Shown: positions 1 to 7,239, counted from the first letter of the stretch. The stretch is DNA of 15,722 nucleotides from JAUIAI01 sp963976885 (GCA_963976885.1 CAXBNM010000078.1:1-15722), one strand, 5' to 3'. The notes: generated from the letters alone by a model not told the origin. Made by a program: numbers and translations.

Positions 1-669
1 GACAAGCGCCAGGAATTCATCCTGCTGTCCGATACCCTGGGCCTGTCGATGCTGGTGGTGGCGATGAACCAGCGTTTTCCGCCCGGAGCCACCGAGGCCA
101 CCGTGTTTGGCCCTTTTCATACCGATGACGCCCCGTCCGTTGCCGACGGGGGCGATCTGGCTGGTGGTGCGCCGGGTACGCCTCTCCATGTGCGGGCCCG
201 GGTCTCCGATCTCGAGGGCCGGCCGGTGGTGAATGCCACGGTCGATGTCTGGCAGGCCGACGAGGACGGTCTTTACGATGTGCAACGCCCGGAACTGGCG
301 GAACAGCGCCGGGCTCGCGGGGTGTTGCGCACGCAGGCCGATGGCGAGGTGTCGTTCTGGACGGTGGCGCCGGTTGCGTATTCCATTCCCGTCGACGGGC
401 CGGTCGGCCAGATGCTCGAGGCCACCGGTCGTCACCCGTGGCGGCCCGCGCATGTGCATTTCATGGTCAGCGCGCCAGGCTTTCGTACGCTGGTCACGCA
501 TGTCTTCCGCGCCGACGATGCCTATCTGGACGCCGACGCGGTGTTTGGCGTGCGTTCGTCACTGATAGGCGATTTCGTCGCCCATGAGGCCGGTCAGGCA
601 CCTGATGGGCGCCTGATGCCCGGCCAGTTCTTCACGCTTGATCAAAGTCTCGTCCTGACCCGGGCCTGA
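1..669 (+). CDS. Intradiol ring-cleavage dioxygenase, hydroxyquinol 1,2-dioxygenase-like (5' partial)
   Basis: The reading frame is open from base 1, so the true start lies left of the window; 222 residues are present, and by family length roughly 60-80 N-terminal residues are missing. Intradiol dioxygenases are cytoplasmic Fe(III) enzymes that cleave catechol or hydroxyquinol between the hydroxyls to give cis,cis-muconate or maleylacetate. The visible start (DKRQEFILLSDTLG) matches the helical dimerisation region. The four iron ligands are all present: Tyr92 in GLYDVQ, Tyr127 in AYSIP, and His151/His153 in RPAHVHF, numbered from base 1. Their spacing (35, 24, 26) is close to that of catechol 1,2-dioxygenase. 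The segments YDVQ, GRHPWRPAH and DAVFGVRSSL resemble hydroxyquinol more than catechol enzymes, so I prefer hydroxyquinol (1,2,4-benzenetriol) as substrate, by inference. No other ring-cleavage pathway gene is adjacent in the window. Confidence 0.92.
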   Translation, partial: DKRQEFILLSDTLGLSMLVVAMNQRFPPGATEATVFGPFHTDDAPSVADGGDLAGGAPGTPLHVRARVSDLEGRPVVNATVDVWQADEDGLYDVQRPELAEQRRARGVLRTQADGEVSFWTVAPVAYSIPVDGPVGQMLEATGRHPWRPAHVHFMVSAPGFRTLVTHVFRADDAYLDADAVFGVRSSLIGDFVAHEAGQAPDGRLMPGQFFTLDQSLVLTRA

Positions 670-709
670 TCGGCAGTCTGCCGCACTTCCTCCCCGTCAC
701 GATTGGTCC

Positions 710-723
710 GGCCCTGTCGGGCC
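710..723. terminator. Small GC hairpin after the dioxygenase gene
   Basis: GGCCC and GGGCC pair around a TGTC loop about 40 bases after the dioxygenase stop. There is no following T-run, so it is at best a weak or factor-assisted terminator. Confidence 0.25.
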
Positions 724-757
724 ATGGGCACGGCTTATGCCGGGTGCGCTGCAGTTG

Positions 758-803
758 CGCGCCTGGTCAATTGGTCAGTTGCGCAGTGGCAAGACCAGGC
801 GCG
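758..803. repeat. 11-bp perfect inverted repeat with nested stem, spacer before the porin-like gene
   Basis: CGCGCCTGGTC (758-768) is the exact reverse complement of 793-803. Inside, TTGC (779-782) pairs with GCAA (789-792) directly next to the right arm, so the RNA could form a long stem with one 10-base bulge. GGTCAATT and GGTCAGTT are also near-direct repeats at 765-780. It may be a transcription terminator, an mRNA leader structure or an operator for the downstream outer-membrane gene; nothing decides between these. The rest of the 670-927 spacer shows no recognisable gene. Confidence 0.55.
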
Positions 804-927
804 ATGCACCTTCCGAACGACTCGCACCCGCCGCCGACGAGACGGCGCGGTGTGCGAGGACAAGTGTCGATGAGCGTTGCGATCCGCATTTTGCCGACCG
901 GACCAATCAAGCAATGAGGAATTGAAT

Positions 928-2117
928 ATGCAACGCAAAACCGTGATTCAACTTGCCACGCTGGGCATGATTCTTACGGCCGCCCAGATGTCGAAAGCGC
1001 AAGGGGTGTCGGTCACTCAGTACGACGAAGCCACCAGCGCCTATGAAGAAGCCTATGTCAACGGGACGCTCAATGCGGGCAAGTCGCGCACGGATGGGCA
1101 AACGGGGTACGACCTTGATCTGGGCGCGCAATACGACCAGGTGTTCAGCTCACCGGATCGCGATCTGCGCCTGCAGGCCGACGGTAATCTGTCGGTAAGC
1201 CGCTCCGTACCGATGGTGCCGAGCGTGACAGTCGGTACAACTACGGCGCCCGGGCCACCATTGATAACTATCTTCAGCCCGCCAGTTCGGCGGCATTCTG
1301 GTACGGCAGCCTCGGTTTGCAAGGCAATGATGCCTACAACAACCGCCAGTACAGCGGCATTATCGGTGCCGGTTACGGCCGGGTGACAAACGTGACGCCG
1401 ATGGCCAAGGCCATTCGGGTGATTGAAGAGTTGATCGAGCGCGGTCAGCTTGCCGGCCAGCCGCCGCTGGCCGTGTATCAGCGAGTGGCCAACATCATCG
1501 ACCGTGAGTCTGAGTTTCGCAGCAAGCATGGCGCCGCCGACTATGAAGAATTCTGGATCAACGATGTGGTGACCGAGTTGCAAAATTCGGGCGTGGCCAG
1601 CCCGACGTTTGATGCCGGCGACGTGATCCGCGTCTATGAAATCCTGACCCGCGAACGTATCTCGACCCGTAAAGTGGGCTGGAAGGTGCGTGCTGGTGTT
1701 GGTTATGTGTTCCAGACCTTCGATGGCGACAGCGATTCAGACCCGGCGCTCGAACTGGGAGCCGAGTACCACTATCCGCTGAGCAATCAGACCCAGTTTT
1801 CCGACGAAGCGCTGATGACAACCCTGATCGACAGCGACAGTTCGTACAACTTTCGCAACGTGATGAGTCTGACCCATGAAATCGATGATCGCATCGACTG
1901 GGAAAATGCCTGGACGCTCAGCCATGCCTACGAGGCAACCGCTGACGTGCGCAATACGGTCAACACGATCAGCTCAACCTTCATTTACGAGTTGCGCAAT
2001 CAGCTCGACCTGACGACCACGCTGGCCTTCTCGAACTATTCGGGCAGTGAGTCGCTGGCCGATCCAAACGGCACCGACACCTCGTTGTTTGTCGGCGTGC
2101 GCTACCGTCTCCGGTAA
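928..2117 (+). pseudogene. Outer-membrane beta-barrel protein, frameshifted
   Basis: An ATG at 928 preceded by GAGGA (916-920) begins a signal peptide of about 24 residues (MQRKTVIQLATLGMI... ending near SKAQG). A mature exported protein rich in alternating polar/aromatic strands follows. The first frame stays homogeneous to about 1205. The barrel-like sequence then continues in another frame as NYGARATIDNYLQPASSAAF and on to GVRYRLR at 2117. This continuation begins about 100 bases before the first ATG of that frame (1317), so the two parts are one gene of about 396 codons, not two genes. The second frame has a stop at 1185-1187, which places the shift between 1188 and about 1230; a single missing base near 1204-1210 restores one frame. 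A predicted helical segment (residues matching 1400-1660) sits inside the barrel. The end in Arg instead of Phe/Tyr/Trp is unusual for an outer-membrane protein. The family was not recognised with certainty. Confidence 0.7.
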
Positions 2118-2149
2118 TGGCGGCCAGGCGCCCGGCGCCAGGCCGGGGC

Positions 2150-3337
2150 CTAGCCGGCGGGGGCGGCCAGATGTTGCACAGCGCGACTGAGGCCGTCAGC
2201 GCCGACGGCAATGCCTTGCAAGCGCATGGCGGCTTCGATGCCACCCAGGCAGCCCAGAATCATGGCCGGATTCATGTCGCCGAGATGGCCGATGCGGAAC
2301 ACCCGGCCGATCAGGGGGCCGTTGCCGCCGGCCATGGCAACCTGGAATTGCTCGCGCGCCACGGTGCGCAAGGCTTCCGGGTCAATGCCCTCGGCCACTT
2401 GTACGGTCGTTACCGAGACCGAGCGCTGCGCCGGCTCGCGGGCAAAAAAGTCGACCATGCCGGCTTCGCGCCAACCCTCGATGGCCGCGTGGACGGCACC
2501 AGCCAGCCGGGCGTGGCGGGCATGTACTTGCTCGATGCCTTCCTGGCGCAGCAGCCGCATCGCGGCCTGCATCCCCATCACCATGTGTTCGGGCGGGGTG
2601 CCACAGAACTTCAGATAACTGACCGGCGACTGGCGCCGCTCAAGATTCCAGTAAAAGCGCGGCGAGGTATTGGCCAGCATTTGTGCGCGGGCCTTGTCGT
2701 CCATGGCAACAAAGGTCAGGCCGGGCGGCATCATCAGGCCTTTTTGCGAGCCGCCGATCGCGGCGTTGACGCCAAGCGCGTCGAAATTGAACGGCGCGGC
2801 GGCCAGCGAGGCCACCACATCCACCACCATCAACGCGGGGTGCCCCGAGGCATCAATGGCGGCGCGCACGGCGGCCAGGTCATTGGTGGTGCTGCTGCTG
2901 GTATCGGTGTGTACGACGAATACGGCGGCAATGCGCCCGGCCGTATCGGCTCGCAAGGCCTGCTCAACGGTGTCCGGATCAATCGAGTACCCTTCGCGCC
3001 AAGGAATATTGATGATTTCGCGGCCGAGGGCTTCGGTCTGCAGCCCCCACTGTTGCGAAAAATGGCCGGTGCCGGGCAGCAGAACTGCCTTGTCGGGCGG
3101 CACCAGGTTTTCGACGCAGGCTTCCCAGCCACCGTGGGCGTTGGCGGACAGCATGGCAATCGTGGCCTTCGAGGCACCCAGCACGTAACGCAGGCCGCTT
3201 TCGCAGTCGGCGATAATGTCATCAAGCCGGGTATCGGCGAGATCCATCGGTTGCCGATGCATCGCATCGAGCACTTCGTCTGGAATGTGGGTTGGCCCCG
3301 GGGAATGAAGGAAGCGGTGCCCGGCTATGCGACTCAT
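2150..3337 (-). CDS. PLP-dependent class V aminotransferase (serine/alanine-glyoxylate aminotransferase family)
   Basis: The 395-residue protein has the usual length and layout of the fold-type I, class V aminotransferases that act on glyoxylate with serine or alanine as amino donor. The N-terminal HSPGPTHIPDEVLDAM is the family's substrate-binding start. Asp173 in VVDVVAS would contact the PLP pyridine nitrogen, and Lys199 in GGSQKGLMMPPG is the Schiff-base lysine. A GTPPEH segment and a C-terminal RIGHLGDMN complete the family pattern. The enzyme is cytoplasmic and links glyoxylate to glycine and hydroxypyruvate or pyruvate; which donor it prefers cannot be read from the sequence. The start ATG at 3337 directly precedes the conserved N-terminus, although no clear ribosome-binding site is seen upstream. 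The gene is convergent with the broken outer-membrane gene, with only 32 GC-rich bases between stops. A long ORF on the opposite strand is its shadow. Confidence 0.9.
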   Translation of the reverse strand: MSRIAGHRFLHSPGPTHIPDEVLDAMHRQPMDLADTRLDDIIADCESGLRYVLGASKATIAMLSANAHGGWEACVENLVPPDKAVLLPGTGHFSQQWGLQTEALGREIINIPWREGYSIDPDTVEQALRADTAGRIAAVFVVHTDTSSSTTNDLAAVRAAIDASGHPALMVVDVVASLAAAPFNFDALGVNAAIGGSQKGLMMPPGLTFVAMDDKARAQMLANTSPRFYWNLERRQSPVSYLKFCGTPPEHMVMGMQAAMRLLRQEGIEQVHARHARLAGAVHAAIEGWREAGMVDFFAREPAQRSVSVTTVQVAEGIDPEALRTVAREQFQVAMAGGNGPLIGRVFRIGHLGDMNPAMILGCLGGIEAAMRLQGIAVGADGLSRAVQHLAAPAG

Positions 3338-3408
3338 GACTGGATTCGAAGGAGTGGAAGAGCCGCAAGTCTAGCCCGCCGGCACGGGGGCTGTCGTGGG
3401 CGCCGGGC

Positions 3409-3431
3409 GCGTCGCTGTGTTTTCGCGACGC
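3409..3431 (-). terminator. Hairpin downstream of the 55-residue membrane peptide gene
   Basis: GCGTCGC (3409-3415) pairs perfectly with GCGACGC (3425-3431) around a 9-base T-rich loop, 20 bases after the stop of the leftward small gene. No T-run follows on the minus strand, so termination is plausible but not shown. Confidence 0.3.
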
Positions 3432-3450
3432 CGGCGCGCCGATGGGTCAA

Positions 3451-3618
3451 TCAGATCCAGGCGAGCAGATACTCGACAGTCGGGCCGAGGGTGGTCGCGA
3501 TCGAGGCCATGACCAACGCGGCCAGACTGATGACGGTGACTCCGATGACCAGAACGCTGCCGGTGCCTTTATCAACAGGCGGCAGTTCGAGTTGGCAATC
3601 AGAATGGCAGATGTTCAT
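3451..3618 (-). CDS. Small single-pass membrane protein, 55 aa, unknown function
   Basis: I do not recognise a family. The ATG at 3618 is chosen over an upstream start because AAAGGAAA lies at the right distance before it and because the upstream 25 codons look non-coding. The N-terminal part is short and polar with two cysteines and a histidine (MNICHSDCQLELPP). A hydrophobic stretch from about residue 21 to 42 (GSVLVIGVTVISLAALVMAS) forms one membrane helix, and a short tail ends in EYLLAWI. It stands alone between the aminotransferase and ribA. An AT-rich region to its right could hold divergent promoters for it and ribA. The Cys-X2-His-X2-Cys spacing could bind a metal, but this is speculation. 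Confidence 0.6.
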   Translation of the reverse strand: MNICHSDCQLELPPVDKGTGSVLVIGVTVISLAALVMASIATTLGPTVEYLLAWI

Positions 3619-3688
3619 GGTGTTTCCTTTGCAGCGGTGTTGCGGGGAGAGGTAAGAGGAGTGAGGTGATTCTGCTCGTCCACCATAA

Positions 3689-3694
3689 ATCATA
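3689..3694 (-). promoter_or_regulatory. Possible -10 element (TATGAT) for the small membrane gene
   Basis: Reading leftward, TATGAT occurs about 70 bases before the ATG at 3618, in the only AT-rich stretch nearby. No good -35 is found at 16-18 bases upstream, so the assignment is weak. Confidence 0.25.
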
Positions 3695-3743
3695 CAAATC
3701 GATTAAATTCCTTATGGAAATTGATTTGGTTAATAGTTAGGGC

Positions 3744-3766
3744 AAGCCGGGAGAATTTCCGGTTTT
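3744..3766 (+). promoter_or_regulatory. Terminator-like hairpin upstream of ribA
   Basis: AAGCCGGGA (3744-3752) pairs with TTCCGGTTT (3757-3765) around a GAAT loop, with two G-U pairs, and the T-run TTTT falls at 3763-3766. It sits about 60 bases before the favoured ribA start. It could be a weak intrinsic terminator, an attenuator in a ribA leader, or chance. It does not carry the conserved core of an FMN riboswitch. Confidence 0.35.
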
Positions 3767-3825
3767 GGTTTGCGGTAAACCCCAGGATTCGATTCAATAA
3801 CCGATCCGATCATCTGAGTGCAGCA

Positions 3826-4968
3826 TTGAGCAATTCCTCCCCCGTGCATCCCGCCGCCGGCCATGGTCCGGCCGATTCTGACCATCTCGCCGTTGCCCGC
3901 GCTCTGGCCGAATTACGGCAAGGCCGCGAGATCGACCTGACCGGTCCGGTCCCCTGTACCGTGGCCGCCCTCGAGTCCTTGCTGCCGGGCGACCTGGCCG
4001 CCATGCGCGATCTCGATGGCGATCTGCAACTATTGCTGAGCCCGGAGCGGGTGGCCTTTCTGAATCTCGAAACCGCCGGCACCGGTTTGCTGGTGCGTCT
4101 CAGTGGCGTGACCGAGTTGGACGAATTGCGCCGCCTGGCCGGATTGTCGAGCGAGCCTTATTGCCCGGTTTCCGATCTGGACGCACGGGCCGTCAACGAG
4201 CCGTGGGTGGGCGCGGCCCTGACTTTGGCCAAGCAGGCCCGGCTGGCGCCGGCCTTGCTCGTCAATATTGCCCGTGGGCGTTTGTCGCCGGCCGACCGTT
4301 TGCAGGTTTCGACGCACCAGGCGCAGGCGTTTCCGGCGGCCCGCGGCCATTCGCTGGAGCGGGTCAGCGCGGCCAATGTCCCGCTGGCCGCCTATGATGA
4401 TTGCCAGTTCATTCAGTGGCGTGAGCGCTTCGGCGATCTTGATCACCTCGCGATTGTGGTCGGCAAGCCCAATCCGGCCAAACCAGTTCTGATCCGACTG
4501 CACTCGTCGTGTCTGACCGGCGATTTGTTTGCCAGCCTGCGCTGCGATTGCGGTGAGCAGCTGCAAGGCGCCATCAAACGCATGGCCGCCGAGGGCGGTG
4601 GCGTGTTGCTCTACCTGTCGCAAGAGGGCCGAGGCATTGGCCTGGTGAACAAGCTGCGTGCCTACCAGTTGCAGGATCGCGCTCATGACACGCTGGAAGC
4701 CGATCGCTATCTGGGCTTTCGCTCCGACGAGCGCGACTATTCGATGGCTTGCGAAATGCTGCGCGAACTGGGCATCAGCAAGGTCCGGGTGCTGACCAAT
4801 AATCCGATCAAGCTGAAGGCGCTGACTGACGGTGGCATCGAAGTGCTGGAGCGGGTTGCAATCAATATTCCGTCCAATCCAGTCAATGATCGGTATATCC
4901 GCACCAAACGAGAGCGTGCCGGCCACCTCGGACCTGAAACGCCCGTCGTGCCAGCGAATAAAACCTGA
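3826..4968 (+). CDS. ribA: GTP cyclohydrolase II with long N-terminal domain
   Basis: GTP cyclohydrolase II converts GTP to 2,5-diamino-6-ribosylamino-4-pyrimidinone 5'-phosphate, formate and pyrophosphate, the first step of riboflavin synthesis, in the cytoplasm. The C-terminal half carries the catalytic domain: zinc cysteines Cys229, Cys240 and Cys242 in SSCLTGDLFASLRCDC have the same spacing as the E. coli enzyme. QEGRGIGLVNKLRAYQLQD and the LTNNPIKL segment follow. Residues 1 to about 175 form an extension absent from the 196-residue E. coli RibA; this long form is known in many proteobacteria, and its role is unclear. No ATG exists in frame near the N-terminus. I chose TTG at 3826 because GAG lies 7 bases before it and it precedes the conserved-looking ARALAELRQGR; GTG at 3844 is the alternative, and a TTG at 3721 would add an unlikely AT-rich leader. 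No DHBP synthase motif is intact in the N-terminal part. Confidence 0.9.
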   Translation: MSNSSPVHPAAGHGPADSDHLAVARALAELRQGREIDLTGPVPCTVAALESLLPGDLAAMRDLDGDLQLLLSPERVAFLNLETAGTGLLVRLSGVTELDELRRLAGLSSEPYCPVSDLDARAVNEPWVGAALTLAKQARLAPALLVNIARGRLSPADRLQVSTHQAQAFPAARGHSLERVSAANVPLAAYDDCQFIQWRERFGDLDHLAIVVGKPNPAKPVLIRLHSSCLTGDLFASLRCDCGEQLQGAIKRMAAEGGGVLLYLSQEGRGIGLVNKLRAYQLQDRAHDTLEADRYLGFRSDERDYSMACEMLRELGISKVRVLTNNPIKLKALTDGGIEVLERVAINIPSNPVNDRYIRTKRERAGHLGPETPVVPANKT

Positions 4969-4971
4969 TTC

Positions 4972-4988
4972 GGGGCAGTGACAGCCCC
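4972..4988 (+). terminator. Hairpin after ribA
   Basis: GGGGC and GCCCC pair around a 7-base loop immediately after the ribA stop. The following sequence is GC-rich with no T-run, so it is a weak terminator candidate. Confidence 0.3.
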
Positions 4989-5021
4989 CCGGGCCGGCCG
5001 GCTGAAAGTTACTATTGCGAC

Positions 5022-5041
5022 CTGATGTGATGGTTCATCAG
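5022..5041 (+). promoter_or_regulatory. Short inverted repeat before the carbonic anhydrase gene
   Basis: CTGATG (5022-5027) and CATCAG (5036-5041) are inverted around 8 bases, with an overlapping TGATG-GTT-CATCA palindrome at 5028-5040. The site ends 23 bases before the ATG, so it could be an operator or an mRNA hairpin; no regulator can be named. Confidence 0.25.
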
Positions 5042-5064
5042 CAATTATTCGCAAGGCTCAGTCA

Positions 5065-5694
5065 ATGCCCAAACTTACTGCCCAGCAAGCCCTTCAGCGC
5101 CTGAAAGACGGCAATCGCAACTTTGTCACGGCGACGCTCGGAGACGGTTCGGCGCTGAAGTCCCGACCCTTCGAACTGGCCGACAGCCAGGACCCGTTTG
5201 CGATCATTCTCGGCTGTTCCGACTCGCGCGTGCCGGCTGAAATCGTCTTCGACCAGGGCCTTGGCGATCTGTTCGTCATCAGGGTGGCGGGCAATGTAGT
5301 GGCTCCCTCCCAGGTGGGCAGTGTTGAGTTCGCCGCGCAGCGCTTTGGTTCGCGGCTGGTAGTGGTGCTTGGCCATACCAAGTGCGGCGCGGTTGAGGCG
5401 ACCCTGCAAGAGCTCGACCGGCCCTCGGATCGGCGTTCGTCCAACCTGCGCTCAATAGTTGACCGCATCCGCCCGTCCGTAGAGGCACTGGTGTATACCG
5501 AGTTGCGGCACGATCCGGAAAAGCTGATGCATCACGCGGTGCGCGCCAATATTCGTACCTCGGTCGATCATCTGCGTCATGGTTCGCAGATTCTCGAGCA
5601 ACTCATTGATGCCGAAGAGCTGATGGTAGTGGGCGCCGAGTACTCGCTCGAGACCGGCGCCGTCGAGTTCTTTGAGGCCGGTGTCACGGTCTGA
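5065..5694 (+). CDS. Beta-class carbonic anhydrase
   Basis: The 209-residue protein interconverts CO2 and bicarbonate in the cytoplasm, supplying bicarbonate for carboxylases. All beta-class active-site residues are visible: Cys51, Asp53 and Arg55 in GCSDSRVP, then His104 and Cys107 in GHTKCGAV. Cys51, His104 and Cys107 bind zinc and the Asp-Arg pair gates the site. RVAGNVV and SVEFAAQRFG are also family hallmarks, and the length matches prokaryotic members (about 200-230). The ATG at 5065 has AAGG at 5053-5056 as ribosome-binding site. No signal peptide is present. It lies about 100 bases after ribA on the same strand with a hairpin and inverted repeat between, so it probably has its own promoter. 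It is convergent with the following leftward genes. Confidence 0.95.
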   Translation: MPKLTAQQALQRLKDGNRNFVTATLGDGSALKSRPFELADSQDPFAIILGCSDSRVPAEIVFDQGLGDLFVIRVAGNVVAPSQVGSVEFAAQRFGSRLVVVLGHTKCGAVEATLQELDRPSDRRSSNLRSIVDRIRPSVEALVYTELRHDPEKLMHHAVRANIRTSVDHLRHGSQILEQLIDAEELMVVGAEYSLETGAVEFFEAGVTV

Positions 5695-5734
5695 ATGAGT
5701 CGGGCCGCCTGATGTGGTTACCCTGAATGGCAAA

Positions 5735-5766
5735 TCAGCAGAGGCGGCTTGCGCCGGCTCTGCTGA
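5735..5766. terminator. Bidirectional terminator hairpin between convergent genes
   Basis: TCAGCAGAG (5735-5743) pairs perfectly with CTCTGCTGA (5758-5766); after one G/G mismatch, CGGC pairs with GCCG around a TTGC loop. This 13-pair stem lies between the carbonic anhydrase stop and the stop of the leftward 76-residue gene. The T-runs are poor on both sides, but the position and stability fit a shared terminator. Confidence 0.55.
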
Positions 5767-5793
5767 CATTACGTGAGTTGAACGCTGGTTGGC

Positions 5794-6024
5794 TTACTTC
5801 GAGTGGTTAGAGCGCCATTCCTCGGTCAGGTAGGCCAGAAAATCGCGAATTGACTTCAGATTGAGTTCGGCACTGCGCATGTGGTGATCCAGATTGGCCA
5901 CCTCACGGTGCTGAGCCGCTTCTTCGCGGCGCTCCAACTCGGTTTTCAGTTCAGCAAGCGTCAACTCGGTGTCTTCGATCAGCTTGCGCAGATTGTCGCG
6001 CGTCAGCGTCTTGATGTTGTCCAT
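5794..6024 (-). CDS. Small coiled-coil protein, 76 aa, in operon with phosphate transporter
   Basis: I do not recognise a family. The protein is almost wholly helical and charged: a heptad-like stretch covers about residues 12-45 (LRKLIEDTELTLAELKTELERR) and a second helix runs from about residue 52 to 72 (SAELNLKSIRDFLAYLTEEW). There is no signal peptide or membrane segment, so it is likely a cytoplasmic helical hairpin. The ATG at 6024 has a strong GAGGGGA ribosome-binding site that overlaps the TGA stop of the Na+/phosphate cotransporter gene. Only 11 bases separate that stop from this ATG, so the two are almost surely co-transcribed and perhaps translationally coupled. Many Na+/Pi transporters carry a C-terminal PhoU-like helical domain and this one does not; that this protein substitutes for it is only a hypothesis. 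Confidence 0.7.
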   Translation of the reverse strand: MDNIKTLTRDNLRKLIEDTELTLAELKTELERREEAAQHREVANLDHHMRSAELNLKSIRDFLAYLTEEWRSNHSK

Positions 6025-6035
6025 TGTTGTTCCCC

Positions 6036-7199
6036 TCAGATCATGCTTGAGACACCCAGGCAGAGCCCGGGTATCACAAAGAATACGCCCAGAATGTAGG
6101 CCAGCGCGACGCTCTTGTTATCGGCAGCCGTCACGCCCAGCCACTGCGCCGAACTGACCGGCAGGTTGCGCAGAAAGGGCAGGCCGTAGATCAGCACCAC
6201 ACCGAGCACGTTGTAGGTCAGGTGAATGAAGGCAATCTGCAAGGCCGCTTCGGCGTTGCCGGTCACGGCGGTGGCGGCCAGCACGGCGGTCACACAGGTG
6301 CCGATGTTGGCGCCCAACGTGAACGGATAGATCTGCTTGAGGCCAAAGGCGCCCGAGCCGGCCAGCGGCACCATCAGCGAGGTGGTGGTGGAAGAGGACT
6401 GCACCAGCACGGTTACCAGCGTGCCCGAGAAAATGCCCGACAACGGGCCGCGACCGATGGCGGTGTGCATGATTTCACGCGCCTTGCCGACCATCAGTTT
6501 CTTGAGCAGCTTGCCCACCAGGGTGATCGACACAAAGATCAGCGCGATACCGACGGCAATCAGCACCAGGCCGCCGACCTGGTCGCCCATCGACAAGCTC
6601 GCGCCTTTGACCGCGTCGACCACCGGAGCGGTGGCGGCTTTTACGAAGTTCAGGCTGTTCATCGACGCGCCGTCACCGCCGTAGAACGGGGCGGCCAGCA
6701 CGCTGCCGAGCTTTTCCAGAAAGCCGAACATGATTTCAAGCGGCAGGAAGATGACTACCGACAACAGGTTGAAGAAGTCGTGCACGGTTGCCGCCGAGAA
6801 GGCGCGGGCGAACTCCTTTTTCTCGCGCACGTGACCGAGCGAGACGATGGTGTTGGTGATCGAGGTGCCGATATTGGCGCCCATCACCATCGGCACGGCC
6901 ACGGAAACGGGCAGGCCGCCGGCCACGAGACCGACGATGATCGAGGTCACGGTCGAGGACGATTGAATCAGGGCGGTGGCGACGGTGCCAACGACCAGTC
7001 CGGCAAACGGGTTCACCGCAAAGGCGAACAATTCTTTGGCGTGCTCGCCGGTGGCGGCCTTGAAGCCACTGCCGATCATGCCTACGGCGCAGATCAGCAG
7101 GTAAATCAGCGCGGCAACGGCCACCCACTGCACCCAGCTGCCTTTTTCGCTTTGCTCCAGCGACGCCGGATCAGGCCGAATGACATCGGTCTGGCTCAT
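6036..7199 (-). CDS. Na+/phosphate cotransporter (NptA/PNaS family)
   Basis: The 387-residue inner-membrane protein belongs to the Na+/Pi cotransporter family, which takes up inorganic phosphate with sodium. It shows the family's inverted duplication: a QSSST motif at 79-83 in the first repeat and at 267-271 in the second, each followed by a GANIGT motif (108-113 and 297-302). About eight to ten hydrophobic segments are visible. There is no C-terminal PhoU-like domain; the protein ends soon after the last helix, like the short bacterial NptA form. The ATG at 7199 is preceded by AGGAAGAGGAA, a strong ribosome-binding site. The longer open frame further upstream is not supported. Upstream, a Pho-box-like direct repeat at 7250-7267 with a correctly placed -10 suggests induction by PhoB during phosphate limitation. 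The gene leads an operon with the 76-residue coiled-coil gene. Confidence 0.93.
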   Translation of the reverse strand: MSQTDVIRPDPASLEQSEKGSWVQWVAVAALIYLLICAVGMIGSGFKAATGEHAKELFAFAVNPFAGLVVGTVATALIQSSSTVTSIIVGLVAGGLPVSVAVPMVMGANIGTSITNTIVSLGHVREKKEFARAFSAATVHDFFNLLSVVIFLPLEIMFGFLEKLGSVLAAPFYGGDGASMNSLNFVKAATAPVVDAVKGASLSMGDQVGGLVLIAVGIALIFVSITLVGKLLKKLMVGKAREIMHTAIGRGPLSGIFSGTLVTVLVQSSSTTTSLMVPLAGSGAFGLKQIYPFTLGANIGTCVTAVLAATAVTGNAEAALQIAFIHLTYNVLGVVLIYGLPFLRNLPVSSAQWLGVTAADNKSVALAYILGVFFVIPGLCLGVSSMI

Positions 7200-7233
7200 G
7201 TTCCTCTTCCTTGTGTAATGAGTTGGAGCGGCG

Positions 7234-7239
7234 AGACTA
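7234..7239 (-). promoter_or_regulatory. Candidate -10 for the phosphate transporter operon
   Basis: TAGTCT, read leftward, lies exactly 10 bases after the second Pho-box repeat, the spacing usual in PhoB-activated promoters. It keeps the three most conserved -10 bases (T, A, final T). Initiation would give a leader of roughly 25-30 bases. Confidence 0.4.

Noticed and set aside
2117..3655. Long plus-strand ORF of 512 codons
   Set aside because: It lies antisense to the aminotransferase, whose frame carries the PLP lysine and family motifs. The antisense product is His/Gly-rich with no recognisable domain, as expected from GC-rich shadow frames.
3670..3825. FMN riboswitch upstream of ribA
   Set aside because: The spacer is too short and lacks the conserved FMN-element core; only a simple hairpin is present.
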